Source: Burkholderiaceae bacterium
GTDB lineage: Bacteria > Pseudomonadota > Gammaproteobacteria > Burkholderiales > Burkholderiaceae_C
Reading direction: 5' to 3'
Assembly (NCBI GenBank): GCA_016790575.1
Contig: JAEUOU010000016.1
Span: 1-39,198, forward strand
Length of the DNA: 39,198 bases
The notes under the pieces were generated by a model. It saw only the letters and a program-made list of their open reading frames with translations. It did not search any database and was not told where the DNA came from. How positions within the stretch are numbered: the first letter of the stretch is position 1; every line of letters begins with the position of its first letter. Below are positions 33,528-39,198 of this stretch, one piece after another. The position numbers were made by a program, and so were the translations under genes.

Positions 33528-34115
33528 TCAGGATTTTGCCTTCGGCACCCGCCCCATCAGATAGAACTCGGGATTGGGCATCATGCCGCTGAAGCTGGCC
33601 ATGCGGTTGGACAAGCCGAAGAAGGCAGTGATCGCGGCGATGTCCCAGATGTCTTCATCGTCGAACCCATGGGCGTGCAGCGCTTCGAAATCGGCCTCGC
33701 CGATGGCATCGGACTGTTGGCAGACCTTGATGGCGAAGTCCAGCATGGCACGCTGACGCGGCGGAATCTCGGCCTTGCGCCAGTTGATGGCGACCTGGTC
33801 GGCCACCAGCGGCTTCTTCTCGTAGATGCGCAAAATCGCCCCATGGGCCACCACACAGTACAGGCAGTTGTTGGCCGCACTGGTGGTGGTCACGATCATC
33901 TCGCGTTCGCCTTTGGTCAGGCCACTGGTCCGCCCGACCGACTCGGGAACCATCAGCGCATCGTGATAGGCGAAGAACGCGCGCCATTCGGCCGGGCGGC
34001 GGGCAAAAGCGAGGAAAACGTTCGGCACAAAGCCGGCTTTTTCCTGAACTTCCAGGACTTTGGCCTTGATGTCGGCGGGCAGATCGTTCAGGTCGGGGGC
34101 GGGGTAACGGTTCAT
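33528..34115 (-). CDS. AhpD-like peroxidase-related protein
   Basis: A 195-residue member of the carboxymuconolactone decarboxylase / AhpD superfamily, of the kind annotated as uncharacterised peroxidase-related enzyme. The redox motif Cys84-x-x-Cys87 with His91 (NCLYCVVAHG) is complete, as in AhpD alkylhydroperoxidases. The helical bundle and the terminal NRMASFSGMMPNPEFY region fit. The start is the ATG at 34115; the frame upstream to 34268 overlaps pcaC and is rejected. Divergent from pcaC, another superfamily member, with 58 bp between the starts. Confidence 0.87.
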   Translation of the reverse strand: MNRYPAPDLNDLPADIKAKVLEVQEKAGFVPNVFLAFARRPAEWRAFFAYHDALMVPESVGRTSGLTKGEREMIVTTTSAANNCLYCVVAHGAILRIYEKKPLVADQVAINWRKAEIPPRQRAMLDFAIKVCQQSDAIGEADFEALHAHGFDDEDIWDIAAITAFFGLSNRMASFSGMMPNPEFYLMGRVPKAKS

Positions 34116-34173
34116 GGGCAGTCTCCGAAAGATGTTGCCGATTATGCTGGCGCATTTGGCAGGAGCTTTTGAC

Positions 34174-34551
34174 ATGACCGATGCATTCGAGCGGGGCCTG
34201 GCGACCCGCAAAAAGGTGATGGGCGAAGACTTTGTGGCCCGCGCGTTCGGCGGTGCCACCGAATTCACCGCCCCGATTCAGGACCACATCACCCGCGCGG
34301 CCTGGGGCGACGTGTGGCAGCGCCCCGGGCTGGATCTGAAGACCCGCAGCCTCATCACCGTGGCCATGCTTACAGCGCTTGGCAAACAGCACGAACTCAA
34401 GGGCCATGTGCGCGGTGCGCTGAACAACGGCGCCTCGCCGCAGGAGCTTCAGGAAGTCTTGCTGCACGCGGCGATCTACTGCGGCGTGCCCTCTGCGGTG
34501 GAGGCGTTTCGCACGGCCGCCGAAGTGGTCGACGGGCCGAAAGCGATCTGA
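34174..34551 (+). CDS. pcaC: 4-carboxymuconolactone decarboxylase
   Basis: Beta-ketoadipate pathway enzyme that decarboxylates gamma-carboxymuconolactone. The 125-residue protein has the PcaC pattern throughout: TEFTAPIQDHITRAAWGDVWQRPGL, then TRSLITVAMLTALG, then EVLLHAAIYCGVPSA. The start is the ATG at 34174, with AGGAG 8 nt upstream. No other pca gene is adjacent, and the CoA transferase downstream looks like ScoAB rather than PcaIJ. It may therefore be a stand-alone PcaC or a relative with a different lactone substrate. Hairpin element copy E follows. Confidence 0.87.
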   Translation: MTDAFERGLATRKKVMGEDFVARAFGGATEFTAPIQDHITRAAWGDVWQRPGLDLKTRSLITVAMLTALGKQHELKGHVRGALNNGASPQELQEVLLHAAIYCGVPSAVEAFRTAAEVVDGPKAI

Positions 34552-34564
34552 CGGAGGCCAGCGC

Positions 34565-34626
34565 GGAAAATTTTCGTCCTGATCGACCTTTACCCAGCGT
34601 AAAAAGGTCGCATGGTGCTACATATA
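34565..34626 (+). repeat. Intergenic hairpin element, copy E
   Basis: Core TTTACCCAGCGTAAAAAGGTC, with AGC (34596-34598) and GCT (34617-34619) bounding the inner hairpin. Here the competing upstream stem is stronger: CGACCTTT pairs exactly with AAAGGTCG. It lies between the convergent ends of pcaC and the LuxR-type gene. Confidence 0.8.
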
Positions 34627-34647
34627 CGATAGCGATAGCGATATCGC
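34627..34647. repeat. Hexamer repeat with palindrome GCGATATCGC
   Basis: CGATAG, CGATAG and CGATAT in tandem (34627-34644), ending in the perfect 10-bp palindrome GCGATATCGC (34638-34647), 16 bp from the LuxR-type stop codon. Role unknown. Confidence 0.45.
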
Positions 34648-34663
34648 GGCGCGTCGGGACTGA

Positions 34664-35224
34664 TCAGCCGGCCACCAGGCGGTGCACCAGGTCGGCGGCG
34701 GTGCTGGCGCCGTACTTGCGCATCAGCCGGGCGCGGTAGATTTCGACGGTGCGGTGACTGATGGAGAGCAGCTTGCCGATCTCCTTGCTGGTGCGGCCGT
34801 CCATCAGGCCGGCGGCGACCTCGCGCTCGCGGGGCGTCAGTTCGGCCTTGACCGGTCTCCGCGAGCTCAGGTCTTCAAAACTCCAGATGCCGGCCTCATG
34901 CGGTGCGTCGCGATTGAGTGCGCGGCCCGTGACATGGCACCAGAATGTTTCGCCCTTCAGGCGTCCGTCCACCCGTTTCATGATGCGGTCGTCCGCATAG
35001 ACACCGCGGGCATTGAGGATTGGCGCGATGCGCGCACCGGTGCGCTCGTACTCGTCCGCGCTGGGGTAGAGAATCTGGAAGCTTTGGCCGATCAGTTGCT
35101 GGCGCGATGTGCCGAACATTTCACACACCCGCTGGTTGCAGTCCACCATGGTGCGATTGCGGGAGAGCACCAGGCCGATCGGGGCGAGATCGAATGCCAG
35201 TTGATAGTCAATGTCGGTGAGCAT
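34664..35224 (-). CDS. PAS-LuxR transcriptional regulator
   Basis: A 186-residue regulator. An N-terminal PAS domain (about 5-115) begins with LAFDLAPIGLVLSRNRTMVDCNQ, and a LuxR/FixJ-type helix-turn-helix (about 125-186) carries LTPREREVAAGLMDGRTSKEIGKLLSISHRTVEIYRARLM. It lacks a receiver domain, so it would sense a small molecule or redox state through PAS directly. Divergent from scoA; a perfect inverted repeat lies between the two starts, so it may regulate scoAB and itself. That link is inference from position. Confidence 0.92.
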   Translation of the reverse strand: MLTDIDYQLAFDLAPIGLVLSRNRTMVDCNQRVCEMFGTSRQQLIGQSFQILYPSADEYERTGARIAPILNARGVYADDRIMKRVDGRLKGETFWCHVTGRALNRDAPHEAGIWSFEDLSSRRPVKAELTPREREVAAGLMDGRTSKEIGKLLSISHRTVEIYRARLMRKYGASTAADLVHRLVAG

Positions 35225-35255
35225 GGGCGATATTGCGGGTAAACCCGATTACGAA

Positions 35256-35281
35256 ATACTACGTATGACAATACGTAGTAT
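35256..35281. promoter_or_regulatory. Perfect inverted repeat operator upstream of scoA
   Basis: ATACTACGTAT and ATACGTAGTAT are exact inverse complements separated by GACA. A further TACGA and TCGTA pair flanks it imperfectly. It is centred in the 87-bp spacer between the LuxR-type regulator and scoA, 31 nt before the scoA start. It is probably a binding site for a dimeric regulator. Confidence 0.65.
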
Positions 35282-35311
35282 CGTAGTGCTTTCCTTTCTC
35301 AGGAGACCTGT

Positions 35312-36016
35312 GTGAACAAGATATTTCCCTCCGCCGCCGAAGCCCTCCGAGGCGTCGTTGCCGACGGCCAGTTGCTGGCGGTTGGCGGCTTTGGTCTGTG
35401 TGGCATTCCCGAGGCGCTGATCGATGCCCTGTGCGCCAGCGGTGTCAAGGACCTCACCGTCATTTCCAACAATGCGGGGGTTGATGGCTTTGGTCTGGGC
35501 AAACTGCTTGAAACCCGCCAGATCAGGAAGATGATCTCGTCTTACGTCGGCGAGAACAAGGAGTTTGAACGCCAGTATCTGGCGGGCGAGCTGGAGCTGG
35601 AATTCACTCCCCAGGGCACGCTGGCAGAGAAGCTGCGCGCCGGCGGTGCGGGCATTCCGGCGTTCTTCACCAAGACCGGCGTCGGCACCATCGTGGCGGA
35701 CGGCAAGGAACTGCGCGAGTTCGGTGGCGAGACGTACGTCATGGAACACGCCTTGTTCCCTCAGGTGGCGCTCGTCAAGGCAGACATCGCGGACCGCTCG
35801 GGCAACCTGCGTTTCAATCTCACGGCACGTAATTTCAACCCGGCGGCCGCCATGGCCGGCAAGATCTGCATCGTCGAAGTCGAGCGGGTGGTGGCCACGG
35901 GCGAGATTGCACCCGACGACGTGCACCTGCCCGGGATCTACGTGCACCGTATCGTGCACAACCCCACGCCCGAAAAGCGCATTGAAAAGCGCACCACCCG
36001 CGACCGCAAAGTCTGA
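35312..36016 (+). CDS. scoA: Succinyl-CoA:3-ketoacid CoA-transferase subunit A
   Basis: Alpha subunit that, with ScoB, moves CoA from succinyl-CoA to acetoacetate, feeding ketone bodies or PHB-derived acetoacetate into central metabolism. 234 residues. The [11 protein letters not shown] stretch (about 28-38), [13 protein letters not shown] and [13 protein letters not shown] segments match ScoA better than PcaI, which has FGTAGMP and a different middle. The start is a GTG at 35312, with AGGAGA about 5 nt upstream. scoB follows after 14 nt. Possibly controlled by the divergent PAS-LuxR protein. Confidence 0.94.
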   Translation: MNKIFPSAAEALRGVVADGQLLAVGGFGLCGIPEALIDALCASGVKDLTVISNNAGVDGFGLGKLLETRQIRKMISSYVGENKEFERQYLAGELELEFTPQGTLAEKLRAGGAGIPAFFTKTGVGTIVADGKELREFGGETYVMEHALFPQVALVKADIADRSGNLRFNLTARNFNPAAAMAGKICIVEVERVVATGEIAPDDVHLPGIYVHRIVHNPTPEKRIEKRTTRDRKV

Positions 36017-36030
36017 TCAGGAGAAACAAC

Positions 36031-36669
36031 ATGCCTTGGACCCAGGACCAGATGGCCGCGCGCGCGGCCCACGAACTGCAGGACGGCTTCTACGTGAATC
36101 TCGGCATCGGCATTCCGACGCTGGTAGCCAACCATGTCCCCGATCATGTGGAGGTTTGGCTGCAAAGCGAAAACGGCATGCTCGGCATCGGACCCTTCCC
36201 GTACGAGGACGAGGTGGATGCCGACCTCATCAATGCCGGGAAACAGACGGTGACCACCATCAAGGGCTCCTCGATCTTCGGTAGCCACGACAGTTTCGCC
36301 ATGATTCGCGGCGGGAAGATCAACCTGTCCATCCTCGGCGCGATGCAGGTGACCGACAAAGGCGATCTGGCCAACTGGATGATCCCCGGCAAGATGGTCA
36401 AGGGCATGGGTGGTGCCATGGATCTGGTGGCCGGCGTGCCCCGGGTGATCGTGCTGATGGAGCATGTCGCACGCAAGAAAGACGGCACCACCGACCTGAA
36501 GATACTGCCCGAATGCACCCTGCCATTGACCGGCAAAGGGGTGGTGGACCGCATCATCACCGATCTGGCCGTGATGGATGTCACCCCCGAGGGACTCAAG
36601 GTGGCGGAACTGGCCCCCGGTGTCACGCTGGAGGAACTCCAGTCCAAGACGGGCGTCAAGCTCCTCTGA
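36031..36669 (+). CDS. scoB: Succinyl-CoA:3-ketoacid CoA-transferase subunit B
   Basis: Beta subunit of the CoA transferase, 212 residues. The catalytic Glu47 lies in SENGMLGIG, where the enzyme-CoA thioester forms. [13 protein letters not shown] near 23-35 and GGAMDLVAG in the middle are typical. The ATG at 36031 has AGGAG 7 nt upstream. It is co-transcribed with scoA and closed by a strong hairpin terminator at 36696. Confidence 0.95.
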   Translation: MPWTQDQMAARAAHELQDGFYVNLGIGIPTLVANHVPDHVEVWLQSENGMLGIGPFPYEDEVDADLINAGKQTVTTIKGSSIFGSHDSFAMIRGGKINLSILGAMQVTDKGDLANWMIPGKMVKGMGGAMDLVAGVPRVIVLMEHVARKKDGTTDLKILPECTLPLTGKGVVDRIITDLAVMDVTPEGLKVAELAPGVTLEELQSKTGVKLL

Positions 36670-36695
36670 TCCGGTCGGGTCGCCGCCCTTCACCG

Positions 36696-36727
36696 CAATG
36701 CCCCGGTTCCGGGGCATTGTTGTTTTC
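36696..36727 (+). terminator. Rho-independent terminator after scoB
   Basis: Stem CAATGCCCCG / CGGGGCATTG (10 bp, loop GTTC), followed by TTGTTTT, 26 nt after the scoB stop. Confidence 0.85.
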
Positions 36728-36759
36728 GGCTGTGTCCCACAGGCCAAGGGCGCCGCATC

Positions 36760-36773
36760 TTGACCTCAGTCAA
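36760..36773 (+). promoter_or_regulatory. FNR/ANR-type box upstream of the GspE-like gene
   Basis: TTGACCTCAGTCAA, a perfect TTGAC-N4-GTCAA dyad. Its centre (36766.5) is about 40-41 bp before the start site predicted from the TAGACT box at 36795-36800, which is class II activator spacing. Confidence 0.6.
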
Positions 36774-36794
36774 GTTACTTTCGGACACACGGCC

Positions 36795-36800
36795 TAGACT
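36795..36800 (+). promoter_or_regulatory. -10 box (TAGACT) of the GspE-like gene
   Basis: TAGACT has no usable -35 hexamer at 17 bp; the FNR-type dyad occupies that zone instead. The predicted start near 36807 leaves a leader of about 47 nt with a small GAGAT/ATCTC hairpin and GGGAG before the ATG. Confidence 0.5.
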
Positions 36801-36853
36801 GTTCTCCATCAGCCGGGGAGTCATGGTGAGATTTCAATCTCGGGAGTTCTGCT

Positions 36854-38815
36854 ATGGACGTGGCCACCGCGCCCGCACCGCTGCCGTCGGACGGTGATCG
36901 CCCTGTGGGGTTGCCGGCCGCGTGCACGCTGGCCGAGTTGTTGCATGCCCAGGACTGGGCGCGGCTGCAGCCCATCATCGACCTGGGCACGGCCATGGTG
37001 CTGCTGGACCTGATGGACCCTGTCCAGGTCAGCCAGCTTCGCAGCCGTGATCCCGCACTGCTGGCCAGCCACTCGCCGGAACTGGTGGCCCAGGGCCTGG
37101 TGCCGCCCGACGGCCTGTGTCATGCCCATGCGCGCGTCGCCGGACTGCCCGAAGCGGACGTTCGCCGGTTCGATCTGGGTGACGACGCGTGGACTTTGCT
37201 GCCCTTGCCGGCGGCCCGGGCCCATGAGGTTGTACCGCTGGGCAGCGCCATGGAACAGTTCTACGTCGCGTCGTGGTGCCCGACGCTGTCCGATCTGCGT
37301 TCCGAGTTGTGCTCCATCACCGGCCGCACGGTACGCCTCGTCTGGGCAGACCGCGACGCCATTCGCTCCCGGCTGGACGCGCAGGAGCGACTGACGCGGG
37401 AACGGGCCAACACACCGTTGCCGGCCGCACCGACCGGTACCAATGGGTCGGGCGCGACTGCGGCGGGCGCGCCGGTGCCTTCCGCCAAACCGGTACCGAT
37501 GGTCTCGCTGGATGACATGGTGACCGATGCCTTGGTAGAGGTTTCCGCCGGATCCGAGCAGGAGCAAAGCGCCAGCATCAGCCAGTCGTCCGGAGTGGTG
37601 CGGCTGGTGCGCAAAATCATCGAAGACGCCAGGCGCCTGGGGGCGTCGGACATCCACATCGAAACCAACCCAGGCGAGGAGATTACCCGGGTCCGCCTGC
37701 GGCGAGACGGTGATCTGGAAACGTATCTGCAGCTTCCGGCGCGGTTGCGGGCGTCGCTGGTGTCGCGGATCAAGGTGATGGCCCGCCTCGATATCTCCGA
37801 GCGTCGCCGGCCGCAGGATGGCAAGATCAATTTTGCTGACTTCGGCGGCGACAAGCTCGAACTGCGGGTGGCCGTCATGCCCACCCACGATGGACTCGAA
37901 GATGTGGTGTTGCGCCTGCTGGCCGCATCGCGCCCGATTCCGCTGGGCAAGCTGGGCTTTCAAGCGCGTGACGAGGACACGGTGGCGCGCCTGTCGGCGC
38001 GGTCGTTCGGCCTGATCCTTGCGGCGGGCCCGACCGGGTCAGGGAAGACCACCACGCTGCACTCGATGCTGGCCGAGATCAACACCGACGAACGCAAGAT
38101 CTGGACGGCTGAAGACCCGATTGAAATCACCCAGCCGGGCCTGCGCCAGGTGCAGGTGAACCCCAAGATCGGTCTGACGTTTGCGTCGGCGATGCGCGGC
38201 TTTCTTCGTGCCGACCCGGACGTGATCATGATCGGCGAAATCCGCGACGACGAAACCGCCCGTATCGCGATCGAAGCCTCGCTGACGGGGCATCTGGTGC
38301 TGTCGACCTTGCATACCAACAGTGCCGCCGAGAGCGTGGTTCGCCTGCTCGATCTGGGCATGGATCCGATGAACTTCGCCGATTCGCTGCTGGGCATCGT
38401 CGCGCAGCGCCTGGTGCGTGGCTTGTGCCCCCATTGTGCGCAGCGCAACCGCATCGCGCGGGGGCATTTTGATCGTCTGGTGCGGGAATATGTGGACCGT
38501 TCCTGCCTGAGCGTCGACGAAGGGCGTTCACGCCTGCTGCAGGCCGCCGGCGCGGTGGGCCCCGACGAAATTGTCATCTTTTCGCCGGTCGGGTGTGAGC
38601 AGTGTGGCGGCCGCGGCTACAAAGGGCGTGTCGGCATCTACGAAATCCTGGAGAACGATCCCACGGTTCGCAGCCTGATCCAGAGCCGCGGCCGCCCGAC
38701 CGAGTTGTTCGATGCCGCCGTGCGGGCCGGCATGCGCAGTCTGCGCCATGACGCGCTGGAAAAACTGGTGCAGGGCCGAATCGACCTGCGTCAGGCCATG
38801 GCAGCCTACCGCTGA
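36854..38815 (+). CDS. GspE/PulE-family secretion or pilus ATPase, orphan
   Basis: A 653-residue hexameric ATPase of the type II secretion / type IV pilus assembly family, acting at the inner-membrane face. The N-terminal third (about 1-190) is a divergent regulatory domain. The core starts near 245 (VVRLVRKIIEDARRLGASDIHIE). Walker A GPTGSGKTTT begins at 392, and the Walker B region reads MIGEIRDDETA, followed by the LSTLHTN His box. The C-terminal zinc module has two Cys pairs, CPHC and CEQC. No gsp or pil genes are adjacent. The upstream FNR-type promoter suggests low-oxygen induction. The partner machine is unknown. Confidence 0.92.
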   Translation: MDVATAPAPLPSDGDRPVGLPAACTLAELLHAQDWARLQPIIDLGTAMVLLDLMDPVQVSQLRSRDPALLASHSPELVAQGLVPPDGLCHAHARVAGLPEADVRRFDLGDDAWTLLPLPAARAHEVVPLGSAMEQFYVASWCPTLSDLRSELCSITGRTVRLVWADRDAIRSRLDAQERLTRERANTPLPAAPTGTNGSGATAAGAPVPSAKPVPMVSLDDMVTDALVEVSAGSEQEQSASISQSSGVVRLVRKIIEDARRLGASDIHIETNPGEEITRVRLRRDGDLETYLQLPARLRASLVSRIKVMARLDISERRRPQDGKINFADFGGDKLELRVAVMPTHDGLEDVVLRLLAASRPIPLGKLGFQARDEDTVARLSARSFGLILAAGPTGSGKTTTLHSMLAEINTDERKIWTAEDPIEITQPGLRQVQVNPKIGLTFASAMRGFLRADPDVIMIGEIRDDETARIAIEASLTGHLVLSTLHTNSAAESVVRLLDLGMDPMNFADSLLGIVAQRLVRGLCPHCAQRNRIARGHFDRLVREYVDRSCLSVDEGRSRLLQAAGAVGPDEIVIFSPVGCEQCGGRGYKGRVGIYEILENDPTVRSLIQSRGRPTELFDAAVRAGMRSLRHDALEKLVQGRIDLRQAMAAYR

Positions 38816-38819
38816 AACG

Positions 38820-38850
38820 AAAAAGCCCCGAGGCGCGGGCCTCGGGGCTT
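38820..38850 (-). terminator. Terminator of the disrupted tRNA-Gly locus
   Basis: Stem AAGCCCCGAGG / CCTCGGGGCTT (11 bp, 6-nt loop). The T-run is on the minus strand (TTTTTCG), so it terminates minus-strand transcription coming from the tRNA remnant. It can also form at the end of the GspE-like mRNA, but without a T-tract. Confidence 0.7.
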
Positions 38851-38859
38851 GCAAATCCG

Positions 38860-38877
38860 TGGAGCGGGTGAAGGGAA
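38860..38877 (-). other. tRNA-Gly 3'-end remnant, probable attachment site
   Basis: The minus strand reads TTCCCTTCACCCGCTCCA: end of the T-loop, T-stem 3' strand, acceptor CACCCGC, discriminator T and CCA, as in tRNA-Gly(CCC/TCC) genes. The sequence beyond it does not continue as a tRNA. Such an orphan 3' end is what integration of an element into a tRNA gene leaves behind. Confidence 0.7.
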
Positions 38878-38895
38878 CAAGTCCAATCAGCCAAC

Positions 38896-38939
38896 CCGTT
38901 GATTGACAACGGATTTATCCTGTTAGCTCCTCAGGATAA
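38896..38939. repeat. Two adjacent hairpins next to the attachment site
   Basis: CCGTTG (38896-38901) / CAACGG (38907-38912), then TTATCCTG (38915-38922) / CAGGATAA (38932-38939), both perfect. AAATCCGT at 38853 and ACGGATTT at 38909 also form an inverted pair spanning the tRNA remnant. They may be recombinase sites or a terminator pair. Confidence 0.5.
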
Positions 38940-39120
38940 GACCGCATATTGTACCAGCGGGACATGCTAGTCAACGCGGTGCTTCCATCGTCGTCTGCCG
39001 GTGACCAACAACAGCCAACGAGGTCAGCTCAGGAGCCGGCCTCATCTGACGACGATGCGCTCAGAGGGTGTAGACGAAAACAACATCTTGCGCGTTATGC
39101 TCTGATCGAGGCATGCGAGC
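38940..39120. other. Non-coding stretch in the presumed integrated element
   Basis: No convincing ORF. It looks less GC-rich than the rest of the window. It contains a 10-bp inverted repeat, CATCGTCGTC (38986-38995) and GACGACGATG (39048-39057), with a 52-bp spacer. Nothing else is recognised. Confidence 0.4.
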
Positions 39121-39198
39121 ATGAGGTTGGAGATGGTGAAGAAGGCGCGAGTCGAGCAACCTGGACGCCCTGGGCGCAAGCCCTCGCTGAACGCGGAT
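39121..39198 (+). CDS. Start of an unidentified ORF, cut by window edge
   Basis: An open frame of 26 codons to the window end, starting at the ATG at 39121 or, better spaced after GAGG, at 39133. The visible N-terminus is very basic (MVKKARVEQPGRPGRKPSLN), like the start of some DNA-binding, transposase or recombinase proteins, but too short to assign. Its position just inside the presumed island makes a mobility gene plausible. Confidence 0.35.
   Translation, partial: MRLEMVKKARVEQPGRPGRKPSLNAD

Noticed and set aside
35312-36669. Calling the CoA transferase PcaIJ because pcaC is nearby
   Set aside because: The sequence ([30 protein letters not shown]) fits ScoA rather than PcaI, and a regulator gene separates it from pcaC.
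38915-38939. Integron attC site (GTTAGC core near 38923)
   Set aside because: The heptamer does not fit GTTRRRY and no paired inverse core or cassette structure is present.
38850-38960. Complete tRNA gene on the minus strand
   Set aside because: Only the last 18 nt match a tRNA; no anticodon arm, D arm or 5' acceptor strand is present beyond it.
1-39198. CRISPR arrays, complete insertion sequences, defence or toxin-antitoxin systems
   Set aside because: No regularly spaced direct repeats, transposase genes or recognisable defence domains were seen within the window.

Overview
The window is GC-rich, densely coded chromosomal DNA from a betaproteobacterium, most likely a Burkholderiales member close to the Comamonadaceae. 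This placement is inferred from gene content and style: an intracellular PHB depolymerase with a catalytic Cys, a glycine-cleavage operon behind tandem glycine riboswitches, TAXI-type binding proteins, extended -10 promoters close to start codons, and REP-type repeats. No complete tRNA or rRNA gene was seen.

Layout. 1-3220 (minus): metY, an alpha/beta hydrolase and a cytochrome P450 (cut by the window edge), joined by ATGA overlaps. 3336-7071: CBS-domain protein, phaZ, a GST and aroC. 7148-13120: MFS and DMT transporters (convergent), aroQ, an alpha/beta hydrolase, a crotonase, a DsbA/FrnE-like protein and an extradiol dioxygenase of the DODA type. 13233-14851 (minus): three consecutive genes for exported proteins (MsrB, a deaminase, an ankyrin protein). 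15095-19456: a lipoprotein penicillin-type acylase, YbjQ, DUF2889, and an SDR-fold protein carrying both halohydrin dehalogenase signature motifs. 19563-26062 (minus): gcvT-gcvH-gcvP followed by dadA, with one tandem glycine riboswitch before gcvT and a second between gcvP and dadA. 26082-29390 (minus): a hypothetical protein and two tandem membrane-anchored TAXI proteins. 29457-33423: ETF-ubiquinone oxidoreductase, divergent from an SDR / DMT / thioesterase operon. 33528-36669: an AhpD-like protein, pcaC, a PAS-LuxR regulator, and scoAB behind a perfect 11-bp inverted repeat. 36854-38815: an orphan GspE/PulE-type ATPase with an FNR-type box at about -41.

The right edge (38816-39198) looks like the boundary of an integrated element. 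It holds the last 18 nt of a tRNA-Gly gene without the rest of the tRNA, preserves the tRNA terminator on the chromosomal side, and then enters less GC-rich DNA with hairpins and the start of an unidentified ORF.

Most notable signals: (i) the halohydrin dehalogenase-like gene; (ii) a family of five intergenic hairpin elements (13135, 17973, 19492, 33470, 34565), all in one orientation and each lying 3' of a minus-strand gene; (iii) the glycine riboswitch inside the gcv-dadA cluster; (iv) two different repeat elements translated in frame inside gcvP; (v) the tRNA-Gly island boundary; (vi) the FNR-type promoter of the orphan ATPase. Metabolic themes are glycine and D-amino-acid oxidation, PHB and acetoacetate use (phaZ, scoAB), acyl-CoA oxidation (ETF-QO, SDR, crotonase, thioesterase) and the shikimate pathway (aroC, aroQ).
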